From contig CACXBF010000018.1 in assembly GCA_902765855.1 (NCBI GenBank), positions 1-43,041 of the forward strand: 43,041 bases of DNA, written 5' to 3'. Positions 8,275 through 15,956 of the stretch are shown here, piece by piece. A model generated the notes under the pieces. That model did no database searches. It was not told where the DNA came from and saw only the letters and a program-made list of their open reading frames with translations. The stretch is from an uncultured Ruminococcus sp. (GTDB taxonomy: Bacteria; Bacillota; Clostridia; Oscillospirales; Acutalibacteraceae). Position numbers and translations under genes: made by a program. Numbering within the stretch: the first letter of the stretch is position 1; each line of letters opens with the position of its first letter.

Positions 8275-9345
8275 ATGAATAAGTATAAAATTGCTGTTCT
8301 TAAAGGCGATGGAATCGGCCCTGAAATCGTAAATGAGGCTATTAAAGTCCTTGATAAGACAGCAGAAAAATTTGGCTTTGAAGTAGAATATAACGAAGCT
8401 CTTCTGGGTGGCTGTGCTATTGATGCAACTGGTGTACCTCTCCCTGAGGAAACTGTTGCTAAATGTAAAGCTGCTGACTCTGTTCTCCTCGGTGCAGTTG
8501 GTGGTCCTAAGTGGGACAATCAACCGGGCAACAATCGTCCAGAGGCCGGCTTACTCGGTATTCGTGGCGCATTAGGTCTTTTTGCTAACCTCAGACCTGC
8601 GGTTATTTTTGAGCCACTTAAAAATGCTTCTCCACTCAAGGCTGAAATTATCGGCGACTCTATGGATATTATGATTGTTCGTGAGCTTACCGGTGGTATC
8701 TACTTCGGTAAGAGGGGTAAATTTGAGGAAGACGGCATTCCTGCAGCTTATGATACAGAAAAGTATTCTGTAACCGAGATTGAAAGAATAGGCAGAGTTG
8801 CTTTTGATATGGCTATGAAGCGTAATAAAAAACTCACAAGCGTTGATAAGGCTAATGTTCTCGATTCCTCAAGACTTTGGAGAGAAACTATAATTCGTCT
8901 TTCTAAGGAATATCCTGAGGTTGAGCTTTCTCATATGTATGTTGATAACTGTGCTATGCAGCTTGTAAGAAATCCAAAGCAATTTGATGTTATTGTTACA
9001 TCAAATATCTTCGGCGACATTCTCTCTGATGAGGCTTCTATGATTAGTGGCTCTATCGGTATGCTCGCTTCTGCAAGCCTTAGCAGTGGAAAAAGTGGTC
9101 TTTATGAGCCTATCCACGGTTCTGCTCCTGACATTGCTGGTCAGGGTATAGCTAACCCACTTGCAACAATACTTTCTGTTGCTATGATGCTCCGCTATTC
9201 GCTTGATGAGCCTAAAGCTGCTGAAGCTATTGAAAAGGCTGTTTCTGAGGCTCTCAAGACAGCAAGAACTCCTGATATTTACACAGAAGGCACTAAGAAA
9301 GTTTCCACAAGCGAAATGGGCGACATTGTCGTTTCACTTCTTTAA
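8275..9345 (+). CDS. leuB: 3-isopropylmalate dehydrogenase
   Basis: It oxidatively decarboxylates 3-isopropylmalate in leucine biosynthesis using NAD and a divalent metal. ATG 8275 follows GGAGGG by six bases; an in-frame ATG at 8236 is upstream of the ribosome site. The resulting 356 residues show the N-terminal [25 protein letters not shown], the substrate segment [28 protein letters not shown], the catalytic [15 protein letters not shown], and the metal-binding [13 protein letters not shown]. The NAD pocket [21 protein letters not shown] has the Asp characteristic of NAD preference. No other leu gene is in the window. Confidence 0.94.
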   Translation: MNKYKIAVLKGDGIGPEIVNEAIKVLDKTAEKFGFEVEYNEALLGGCAIDATGVPLPEETVAKCKAADSVLLGAVGGPKWDNQPGNNRPEAGLLGIRGALGLFANLRPAVIFEPLKNASPLKAEIIGDSMDIMIVRELTGGIYFGKRGKFEEDGIPAAYDTEKYSVTEIERIGRVAFDMAMKRNKKLTSVDKANVLDSSRLWRETIIRLSKEYPEVELSHMYVDNCAMQLVRNPKQFDVIVTSNIFGDILSDEASMISGSIGMLASASLSSGKSGLYEPIHGSAPDIAGQGIANPLATILSVAMMLRYSLDEPKAAEAIEKAVSEALKTARTPDIYTEGTKKVSTSEMGDIVVSLL

Positions 9346-9394
9346 TTAAAATTTATTTTTCACCATATTTTTATTGAAAAGGGGTAGTAAGTAA

Positions 9395-9766
9395 ATGGAA
9401 ATGGCCTTGAATCTTCTGTTAGCGGGCGTCGTTATAGTTTTCTTTGTTCTCGTTCTCTTGATATTTATTATCAAGATTTACAGTGCAATAGTTCAAGCTG
9501 CCCAAAACGGAAATCAAAAACGAAAAGACGCTAAAAAAGCTGCTGAAAAGAAACCTGAACCTGTTAAAGCAGAACCTCAGGCAAGTACAATTCAGACAAC
9601 AACTGATAATGGAGCTATTCCAGGTGAAGTTATTGCAGTTATTGCAGCGGCTGTTGACGCTATGTACGACAAGCCTGTAAAGATTAAGTCTGTAAGACGC
9701 AGTCGTTCTAACTCAGGTTCTTCCTGGAGAAATGCAGGTCTTTTTGAGAATACCAAGCCTTTCTGA
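9395..9766 (+). CDS. Small subunit of a sodium-pumping decarboxylase (OadG-like)
   Basis: This 123-residue protein has one N-terminal membrane helix (about residues 5-30, LLLAGVVIVFFVLVLLIFIIKIY). A Lys/Ala/Glu/Pro-rich cytoplasmic stalk and a short C-terminal segment GEVIAVIAAAVDAMY complete the OadG-type gamma subunit pattern. The family anchors the carboxyltransferase/biotin part to the membrane beta subunit. It starts 50 bp after leuB and 54 bp before the beta-subunit gene. No biotin-acceptor Lys motif (MKM) is present. Confidence 0.75.
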   Translation: MEMALNLLLAGVVIVFFVLVLLIFIIKIYSAIVQAAQNGNQKRKDAKKAAEKKPEPVKAEPQASTIQTTTDNGAIPGEVIAVIAAAVDAMYDKPVKIKSVRRSRSNSGSSWRNAGLFENTKPF

Positions 9767-9820
9767 CATATTGTCGGTTAGAGTGTAATTCGATAAATTT
9801 GAGAAAGGATTGATAATTAA

Positions 9821-11062
9821 ATGGAAATCTTAAACTCCCTATGGGAATCTATTTGCAGTATTTTCACAAGCTCAGGCTTAGCAACTCTATCCTGGGAAAA
9901 CTATGTTATGATGTGCATATCTTTCATTCTTTTATATCTTGCTATTAAAAAGCAGTATGAGCCACTTTTGCTCTTACCTATAGCATTCGGTATGTTACTT
10001 GTTAATGTTTTCCCCGGTATTATGGCAAACCCAACAAATGAAATGCTCACCGAAGCGCAGGTCTTAGCACGAAATCTTGACCCTGCTTCGTATACAACCA
10101 CAGTTCTTGATGGAACAACCTATTATAATGTCGGTCAAAACGGCGGTTTGTTCTATTATCTCTATCAAGGCGTTCACCTTGGTATCTTCCCTCCGCTTAT
10201 CTTCCTTGGCATTGGTGCAATGACAGACTTTGGTCCTCTCATTGCTAACCCTAAGAGTTTCTTTCTTGGTGCGGCTGCTCAGGTCGGTATTTTTATTACA
10301 TTTATCGGCGCAATACTTCTTGGCTTCCAGGCAAATGAAGCTGGCTCTATTGCTATTATCGGTGGTGCAGACGGCCCAACAGCTATCTTCGTTACATCAA
10401 AACTTGCCCCGAATCTCTTAGGTCCGATAGCCGTTGCCGCATATTCATATATGGCTCTTGTTCCTATTATTCAGCCGCCTATTATGAAGCTTCTTACAAC
10501 AAAGAAAGAGCGTTCAGTCGTTATGCAACAGCTCCGTCCTGTTTCTAAGATTGAAAAGATTCTCTTCCCTATCATCGTTGTAGTTATCATCGCACTTCTT
10601 CTTCCAGATGCAGCTCCTCTCGTTGGTATGCTTATGCTTGGTAACCTCTTTAAAGAGAGTGGCGTTGTTTCAAGAATCAGCAATACGGCTCAAAACGAGC
10701 TTATGAACATTGTTACAATCTTCCTCGGTGTTACAGTTGGCGCAACAGCAACAGGTCAAGTATTCCTCAGCGTAAGCACACTTGGAATTATCCTCCTTGG
10801 TCTTATCGCATTCTGCATGGGTACTGCTTGTGGCGTTCTCTTTGGTAAGATTATGTGCGCTGTTACACACGGCAAGGTTAACCCACTTATCGGTTCTGCC
10901 GGTGTTTCTGCTGTTCCTATGGCAGCAAGAATTTCACAGAAGGTTGGTCAGGAAGAAAATCCTGCAAACTTCCTTCTTATGCACGCTATGGGACCAAATG
11001 TTGCAGGCGTTATCGGTTCAGCAGTTGCTGCCGGTGTTCTCATCAGTCAAATCCCACACTAA
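9821..11062 (+). CDS. oadB: Sodium-translocating decarboxylase beta subunit
   Basis: This 413-residue polytopic membrane protein has the hallmark segment GGADGPTAIFVTSKLAP of the OadB/MmdB/GcdB family. Its conserved C-terminus includes NPLIGSAGVSAVPMAAR and LLMHAMGPNVAGVIGSA. The family decarboxylates carboxybiotin and exports Na+. A periplasmic-type loop follows the first helices (about residues 65-105). The specific substrate (oxaloacetate, methylmalonyl-CoA or glutaconyl-CoA) cannot be told from this subunit, so the symbol names the family only. The carboxyltransferase and biotin carrier are not in the window. A strong terminator follows. Confidence 0.9.
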   Translation: MEILNSLWESICSIFTSSGLATLSWENYVMMCISFILLYLAIKKQYEPLLLLPIAFGMLLVNVFPGIMANPTNEMLTEAQVLARNLDPASYTTTVLDGTTYYNVGQNGGLFYYLYQGVHLGIFPPLIFLGIGAMTDFGPLIANPKSFFLGAAAQVGIFITFIGAILLGFQANEAGSIAIIGGADGPTAIFVTSKLAPNLLGPIAVAAYSYMALVPIIQPPIMKLLTTKKERSVVMQQLRPVSKIEKILFPIIVVVIIALLLPDAAPLVGMLMLGNLFKESGVVSRISNTAQNELMNIVTIFLGVTVGATATGQVFLSVSTLGIILLGLIAFCMGTACGVLFGKIMCAVTHGKVNPLIGSAGVSAVPMAARISQKVGQEENPANFLLMHAMGPNVAGVIGSAVAAGVLISQIPH

Positions 11063-11086
11063 AGTTAATTTTATAGCATAAAGTCG

Positions 11087-11120
11087 AACGGCGAACAGTT
11101 TAAACTGTTCGCCGTTTTTT
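11087..11120 (+). terminator. Terminator of the leuB-oad transcript
   Basis: A perfect 15-bp inverted repeat (AACGGCGAACAGTTT / AAACTGTTCGCCGTT, 11087-11116) ends in T6. The rest of the 333-bp gap to the next gene is element copy B. Confidence 0.95.
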
Positions 11121-11216
11121 GTTAGGAGATTTTATAAGAAAATATGGGATAAACTGTTTATTCATAATAGCGTTAAAAACTACCAATTCTAAGCTTTAAA
11201 CAAGCTTTATCTTTCA

Positions 11217-11395
11217 GGTTCCCTTACGATAGTTCTCTACGAAAAATATTCCCTCGGAATGTTTTTCTACCCTCCTGTGCTTAGAAAAGTATAAAGTATT
11301 TCGTTCTCTGCGGAGAGAGACAAGAGCGTTGCTCTTGATCTACGAGCCTTTGAAAAGACTCAAACGAAACTTATAAGTGTCTTAGAGAAATTTAT
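11217..11395 (-). repeat. Multi-hairpin intergenic element, copy B
   Basis: Read on the minus strand it starts right at the TGA of the 11396-12256 gene. It runs through CTAAGACACTTATAAGTTTC, GAGTCTTTTCAAAGGCTC, CAAGAGC/GCTCTTG, TCTCTCCGCAGAGA, GAAATACTTTATACT, CACAGGAGGGT and AAAAACATTCC/GGAATATTTTT. It is more diverged than the copy at 13933-14131 but keeps every module. Confidence 0.8.
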
Positions 11396-12256
11396 TCACT
11401 TATCAGCAGTTTCTTCGACTTTATCTATGGAATCACAGCTTGCTTTAGTTAGAGTCTGATTATTCTTAGATGAAATTGTTCTTCCTCCATTAGTCGGAAT
11501 CCGTTCAAGCCATTTCATTTTGCCAAGAGTATACAAGGCGCTGAGAAAATATGTATCTGAAAGCTCCTTTGGCTTTATATCCTCAAGGCACACGGGAAGT
11601 CTTATGCTAAAATTATCGTGTACTATTCCGCATACAGGTACTTTAGGCCTGCTACCTGTAAAAATTGTCATTGTACTGCCACAGGAAATCGGCATTGTAA
11701 TAGTCTGCGGCGCAACAAGAATATCGCAAGGTATTACATCATAGAAATTACTATGCACGAAAATAGTCGCTCCATACTCTCGCATAAAGCGTTCATTTTC
11801 GGCCTCATAAAATCTTACTGCACTTGTTGCAACTTGAAGTGAATTCGTATACTTTATGAATCTTTCTGCGGCAAAGCTAAATCTACCGCTTGGGTCAAAG
11901 AGTGAGATTCTCAATTCATTAGGGTCACAATTAAGGCTCTTAATATAGCCTTCTGCCGCATTTATACACAGTCTGCGGATATACATAGGATTATCAAAAC
12001 GCTTAAAACCAAGCTTTCTCGGCAAACTCAAGCTACTTGAACATACTGTTTCGTGAAAATCAGCATTAACCGACCTCTTGATTTTTCCGAATCTTATTCT
12101 GCCACTTTTCTGAACATATGTAATATGAATCATTTCCAAACCAAGATAGGCATCGTTTATTTTTTTTACATTTATTTCATACGGGGAAAATAATGCACGA
12201 AACCTCTCTTTTAAGCTATTAGGCTGTTCGTGCTTAATCGTTAATGCTGTTATCAT
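11396..12256 (-). CDS. Uncharacterised protein
   Basis: I do not recognise this 286-residue protein. It has no signal peptide or membrane helix. It shows a central segment with Rossmann-like spacing (SLQVATSAVRFYEAENERFMREYGATIFV, then IPCDILVAPQ), a Cys/Gly-rich turn PISCGSTMTIFTGSRP, and a low-complexity Ser/Thr/Lys C-terminus after about residue 255. The Rossmann resemblance is only an impression. The start ATG at 12256 has no classical Shine-Dalgarno. The nearest purine run, GGGGG, lies inside the arm of the terminator hairpin of the upstream MATE gene. It is probably expressed with the MATE gene by read-through or with its own weak start. Confidence 0.7.
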   Translation of the reverse strand: MITALTIKHEQPNSLKERFRALFSPYEINVKKINDAYLGLEMIHITYVQKSGRIRFGKIKRSVNADFHETVCSSSLSLPRKLGFKRFDNPMYIRRLCINAAEGYIKSLNCDPNELRISLFDPSGRFSFAAERFIKYTNSLQVATSAVRFYEAENERFMREYGATIFVHSNFYDVIPCDILVAPQTITMPISCGSTMTIFTGSRPKVPVCGIVHDNFSIRLPVCLEDIKPKELSDTYFLSALYTLGKMKWLERIPTNGGRTISSKNNQTLTKASCDSIDKVEETADK

Positions 12257-12264
12257 AAAAATAA

Positions 12265-12309
12265 CCCCCGTTCAATCATATCTACAATATCTATATGATT
12301 GAACAGGGG
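12265..12309 (-). terminator. Terminator/attenuator hairpin between MATE and the downstream gene
   Basis: A 17-bp stem with one mismatch (12309-12293 against 12281-12265) and an 11-nt loop starts eight bases after the MATE stop codon. It is followed on the minus strand by TTATTTTTATG, where the ATG is the next start. It both ends the MATE gene and hides the only ribosome-site-like G-run of the next gene. Confidence 0.8.
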
Positions 12310-12317
12310 AACATATT

Positions 12318-13658
12318 CTAATTTTGTTGGTTTTTAACAAGGGATTTCTGACGCCATTTGCCACCCTTCCAACGGCAAACCATAAGTATTCCTCGGAAGC
12401 ATTCATCTGCTGCAAGAGCTATCCACATTCCATAAATGCCCCAACCAAATACTACAACGAAAAGGTATGAACCAAAGGTCGAGAGAACCCACATTGAGAA
12501 AATTGCTGCGGCTGTCGGGAAATATACATCTCCTGCACCACGCAAACTATTTATTACAATAAGGTTTGTGCATCGTCCTACTTCAAGAACTACATTTATG
12601 ATTATGAGAGTGCCTCCAATTGCTATAACCTCCGGATTATCAGTAAATATACCTATAAGCTGACTTCGGAATATAACTCCAAGAGTACACATAACCGCCG
12701 TTAGCCCGTAGCCTGCTAAAAGCCCTCGCCATACGCCATGATACGCCTCGTCATACTTTCCTGCACCAACTCGATGGCTTGTAAGTATCTGGGAACCTTG
12801 TCCGATTGATTGAGAGAAAATATAGAAAGTTGATGTTATATTCTGAATATATGACCTTGTTATATATTCATTATCAGTCATAAATCTAAGTGCGATAGAT
12901 GTTACCACAAGCTGTGCTATATTATAGTTTATAGATTCAAAGGCGGCTGGTATGCCGATTTTAAGCATCTGCCAAAAATCTTTGAATGGGAACGGGAAAA
13001 GCTTTTTGAAAACAGATGGCTTTTCAACCTTCTTAAAGAAGATTATAACAAGAATAGTGCCTCCGACAATTCGGCTAAAGGTTGTAGCTAATGCAACACC
13101 TGTTACACCAAGAACAGGCATACCAAACCAACCAAGAACGAATGTAAGGTCGAGAACAGTATTTATTATATTCATAACAACAGTTATGTACATCGGGATT
13201 CGTGTATAGCCATGACTTCTGAAAACAACATTTATTGAATTAATTATAGCCTGACCAAACATAAAGCAACCAACAATAGTCAGATATTCACTGCCGAAAT
13301 CAAGCACCTTCCCCTCTGCTCCAAGTGCAGAAAGCATAGGACGGTTAAAAATTACCAACACTACACTTACAATTATTCCAATAGAAAAATTAAAGAAAAT
13401 AGAAAGTGCCGCAGTCTGCGAGGCTTTCTCTCTATTTTTCGCACCAAGGTTTTGTGCAATTATTACAGCACTTGCGGTAGCAGTAACAGAAAACAACAGA
13501 TTACATATACCTGCAACTTGATTCGCCGTTCCGACAGACGCAGACGCAAGGTCATCGTACTGGCTTAGTGCAAATACATCTATAAAACCAAGCATCATAA
13601 AAAGTAAAGTTTCAATAAAGATTGGCCACGAAAGGCTGAAAAGTGACATCTTTTTCAT
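12318..13658 (-). CDS. MATE-family multidrug/cation efflux protein
   Basis: This 446-residue protein has about twelve hydrophobic helices and the MATE pattern of two similar halves. It begins with FSLSWPIFIETLLFMMLGFIDVFALS and has the central PAAFESINYNIAQLVV segment of the second half. These exporters swap drugs or metabolites for Na+ or H+ at the cytoplasmic membrane. AGGAGG lies eight bases before ATG 13658. The substrate cannot be deduced. No regulator is adjacent; two ABC exporter genes lie upstream on the same strand, beyond a 528-bp gap occupied by element C. Confidence 0.92.
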   Translation of the reverse strand: MKKMSLFSLSWPIFIETLLFMMLGFIDVFALSQYDDLASASVGTANQVAGICNLLFSVTATASAVIIAQNLGAKNREKASQTAALSIFFNFSIGIIVSVVLVIFNRPMLSALGAEGKVLDFGSEYLTIVGCFMFGQAIINSINVVFRSHGYTRIPMYITVVMNIINTVLDLTFVLGWFGMPVLGVTGVALATTFSRIVGGTILVIIFFKKVEKPSVFKKLFPFPFKDFWQMLKIGIPAAFESINYNIAQLVVTSIALRFMTDNEYITRSYIQNITSTFYIFSQSIGQGSQILTSHRVGAGKYDEAYHGVWRGLLAGYGLTAVMCTLGVIFRSQLIGIFTDNPEVIAIGGTLIIINVVLEVGRCTNLIVINSLRGAGDVYFPTAAAIFSMWVLSTFGSYLFVVVFGWGIYGMWIALAADECFRGILMVCRWKGGKWRQKSLVKNQQN

Positions 13659-13732
13659 AGAGAACCTCCTAACTTTAGTATATGGTAATTTTCTTACTCA
13701 CGCTTAAATTATCAAACTTCCTCAAGAAACTC

Positions 13733-13932
13733 AAAAGTTTCGCTTGAGCCCTTTTAAAGGCTCACAGAGTCGAGGGACAGAGTCCCTCGTGGGTTAGCCC
13801 CTTAACATTCTTTGCCCCTGAGCGGCGAATTTTATCCGACGCTTTTTCTATCGTTAGCAATAAGCTAACGAGTTATATGTAGGGGCAAACTTTGTTTACC
13901 CCTTCGGCAGATAAATTTGTAGAGGTATCCAC
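13733..13932 (+). repeat. Multi-hairpin element, copy C-left (subtype 2)
   Basis: It starts AAAAGTTTCGCTTGAG and has hairpins GAGCC/GGCTC (13745-13762), CGAGGGAC/GTCCCTCG (13771-13789), CGTTAGC/GCTAACG (13852-13870) and GGGGCAAAC/GTTTACCCC (about 13882-13903). Its second module (GAGGGAC..GTCCCTC) is shared with D-left at 35.5 kb but not with copies A, B and E. It faces copy C-right. It is the one copy without a co-directional gene just upstream. Confidence 0.75.
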
Positions 13933-14131
13933 AGGGAACCCCCTGCGAGGGTTCCCTACGAAAAACATTCCACTGGAATGTTTTTCTACCCTCCTGCGCT
14001 TTGTGGAGCATAAAGTATTTCGCTCTCTGCGGAGAGCGACAAGGGCGTTGCCCTTGACCTACAAGCCTTTAAAAAGGCTTGAGCGAAACTTCTAAGTGTC
14101 TTAGGGGAAATTTATCAGCTAATTGGTAGTT
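13933..14131 (-). repeat. Multi-hairpin element, copy C-right (best-preserved copy)
   Basis: Read on the minus strand it starts about 55 bp after the stop of the ABC gene with CTACCAATTAGCTGATAAAT and CTAAGACACTT. It then shows five near-perfect hairpins: AAGCCTTT/AAAGGCTT (14080-14063), CAAGGGC/GCCCTTG (14056-14040), CGCTCTC/GAGAGCG (14038-14021), AAAAACATTCC/GGAATGTTTTT (13985-13961) and AGGGAACCC/GGGTTCCCT (13957-13933). The conserved GAAATACTTTATGCTCC and GCGCAGGAGGGT lie between hairpins three and four. Confidence 0.9.
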
Positions 14132-14186
14132 ACTCACATAAACATAGGTCTATTAAGAATGTCTATTAATTATGTGTCTTGTGAGT

Positions 14187-15956
14187 TCACGCACCTTCAC
14201 TCCTTGCAAACTGGCTATTATAAAGAGTATTATAAAATCCACCTTTAGCAAGCAATTCTTCGTGATTACCTTGCTCGATAATATGGCCGTCTTTCATAAC
14301 CAAAATAATATCAGCCTCCTTGATAGTTGAAAGTCTATGTGCAACAATAAAGCTTGTTCTGCCTTTCATCATTGCATTAAACGCTTGCTGTACTCGAATT
14401 TCCGTTCTTGTATCAATGCTACTTGTAGCCTCATCAAGAATAAGCATAGGTGGGTCGCAGAGCATAACTCTTGCGATACACATAAGCTGTCGTTGCCCTT
14501 GCGAAAGGTTCATACCGTCTTCGGTGATAATTGTATCATAGCCATCTGGCAAACGCCTGATATAACCATCAATATAGGATTTCTTTGCAGCCTCTCGAAT
14601 TTCAGCAGAGGTTGCATCAGGCTTGCCGTATGCGATATTTTCAGCTATTGTCGCATTGTAAAGCCAGCTTTCTTGCAATACCATTCCATAAAGCCCACGC
14701 AAACTATTCCTTGTGATATTTTGAGTATCAACACCATCAATTAAAATCTTACCACTATTTATTTCATAGAAACGCATAAGAAGATTTATAAGGGTAGTCT
14801 TTCCGCAACCTGTCGGACCAACTATTGCAATCCTCTGACCAGGTTTAACTTTAAGGTTAAAGTCCTCAATGAGCTTTCTTTCTGGTGAATAAGAGAAGCA
14901 AACATTCTCAATATCAATAGCACCCTTGCAACGGCTCATTTCTACTGAATTTGCGGAATCAGGTGTCTGGTTATCCTCATCAAGTACCTCAAAAACTCTT
15001 GACGCACCTGCGAGTGCTGATTGAAGCTGAGGAATAACACCTGTAACTTCATTAAACGGCTTTGTGTACTGGTTTGCATAAGTCAAGAAGCATGAAATTT
15101 GTCCTACGGAAATAATTCCGTTAATTGCATTTATTGAGCCTACAATCGTTACAGCGGCGGTTACTATACCGTTGACAAATCTTGTGCTTGGGTTAGCAAG
15201 TGATGAATAGAACTGAGATTTCTGACCGCAAACACGAAGTCTTTCGTTAATTTCTTCAAAACCTTCGATAGAACGTTCCTCATAACCAAAGGTTTTTACC
15301 ATCTTTTGATTACCGACAATTTCTTCAACATATGAGCTGACTTCACCCTGTGTTTTGGATTGCTCAATGAACATTTTGTGTGAAAGTCGAGTAATCATAG
15401 TTGCCACAAATATTGAAAGCGGGCTGATAACTACAACAACTATTGCAATTCTGAAATCAATCGAAAGCATAAACACAAGTGTTCCAATTATCATTACAAC
15501 GCCCGAAAAAAGCTGCGTAACACCTTGAAGCAAGCCATCACCTACGGCATCAATATCGTTTATAACTCGGCTGATTAAATCTCCGTGTGGATGTCCGTCA
15601 ATATATTTAAGAGGAACATCGTTGAATTTTGCGAAAATATCACGCCTCATATCTCTTACAGTCATATAACTTACTGTATTTGTGAAAAGTGACATAAGCC
15701 ATTGGAAAAATGCCGAGCCAATAACTGTAAGCATTATTAAACCGATAATATTCAGCATAGCCTGAAAATCAACATTACCCTTGCCAACAGCCTTATCAAT
15801 AGCCTGTCCGATAAGAACCGGTGTTGTGAGGTTAAGCACTACATAAAGGATTGCAGTAAGCATTGCACCGATAATTTGTTTTTTATAGGGCTTTATATAT
15901 GAAAGAATGCGTTTTATAGTTCCCTTTTTTGCATTTGATTTCTTCATAACTCTCAC
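14187..15956 (-). CDS. ABC exporter subunit, canonical ATPase half
   Basis: This 589-residue half-transporter has an ABC_membrane domain (residues about 25-310, six helices) fused to an ATPase domain. It shows Walker A GPTGCGKTT, signature LSQGQRQ, Walker B MLILDEATSSID with the catalytic Glu, and the switch His in IVAHRLS. It resembles YheH/BmrD-type subunits of heterodimeric multidrug exporters. The first gene of the pair overlaps it by 4 bp (GTGA), with AGGAGG upstream. GTG 15956 is taken as start; an ATG at 15947 is the alternative. The stop is followed by repeat element C. Confidence 0.93.
   Translation of the reverse strand: MRVMKKSNAKKGTIKRILSYIKPYKKQIIGAMLTAILYVVLNLTTPVLIGQAIDKAVGKGNVDFQAMLNIIGLIMLTVIGSAFFQWLMSLFTNTVSYMTVRDMRRDIFAKFNDVPLKYIDGHPHGDLISRVINDIDAVGDGLLQGVTQLFSGVVMIIGTLVFMLSIDFRIAIVVVVISPLSIFVATMITRLSHKMFIEQSKTQGEVSSYVEEIVGNQKMVKTFGYEERSIEGFEEINERLRVCGQKSQFYSSLANPSTRFVNGIVTAAVTIVGSINAINGIISVGQISCFLTYANQYTKPFNEVTGVIPQLQSALAGASRVFEVLDEDNQTPDSANSVEMSRCKGAIDIENVCFSYSPERKLIEDFNLKVKPGQRIAIVGPTGCGKTTLINLLMRFYEINSGKILIDGVDTQNITRNSLRGLYGMVLQESWLYNATIAENIAYGKPDATSAEIREAAKKSYIDGYIRRLPDGYDTIITEDGMNLSQGQRQLMCIARVMLCDPPMLILDEATSSIDTRTEIRVQQAFNAMMKGRTSFIVAHRLSTIKEADIILVMKDGHIIEQGNHEELLAKGGFYNTLYNSQFARSEGA

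Noticed and set aside
13892-14095. 67-residue plus-strand ORF inside element C
   Set aside because: It reads through palindromic repeat DNA with no ribosome site, and the frame is broken in the other copies.
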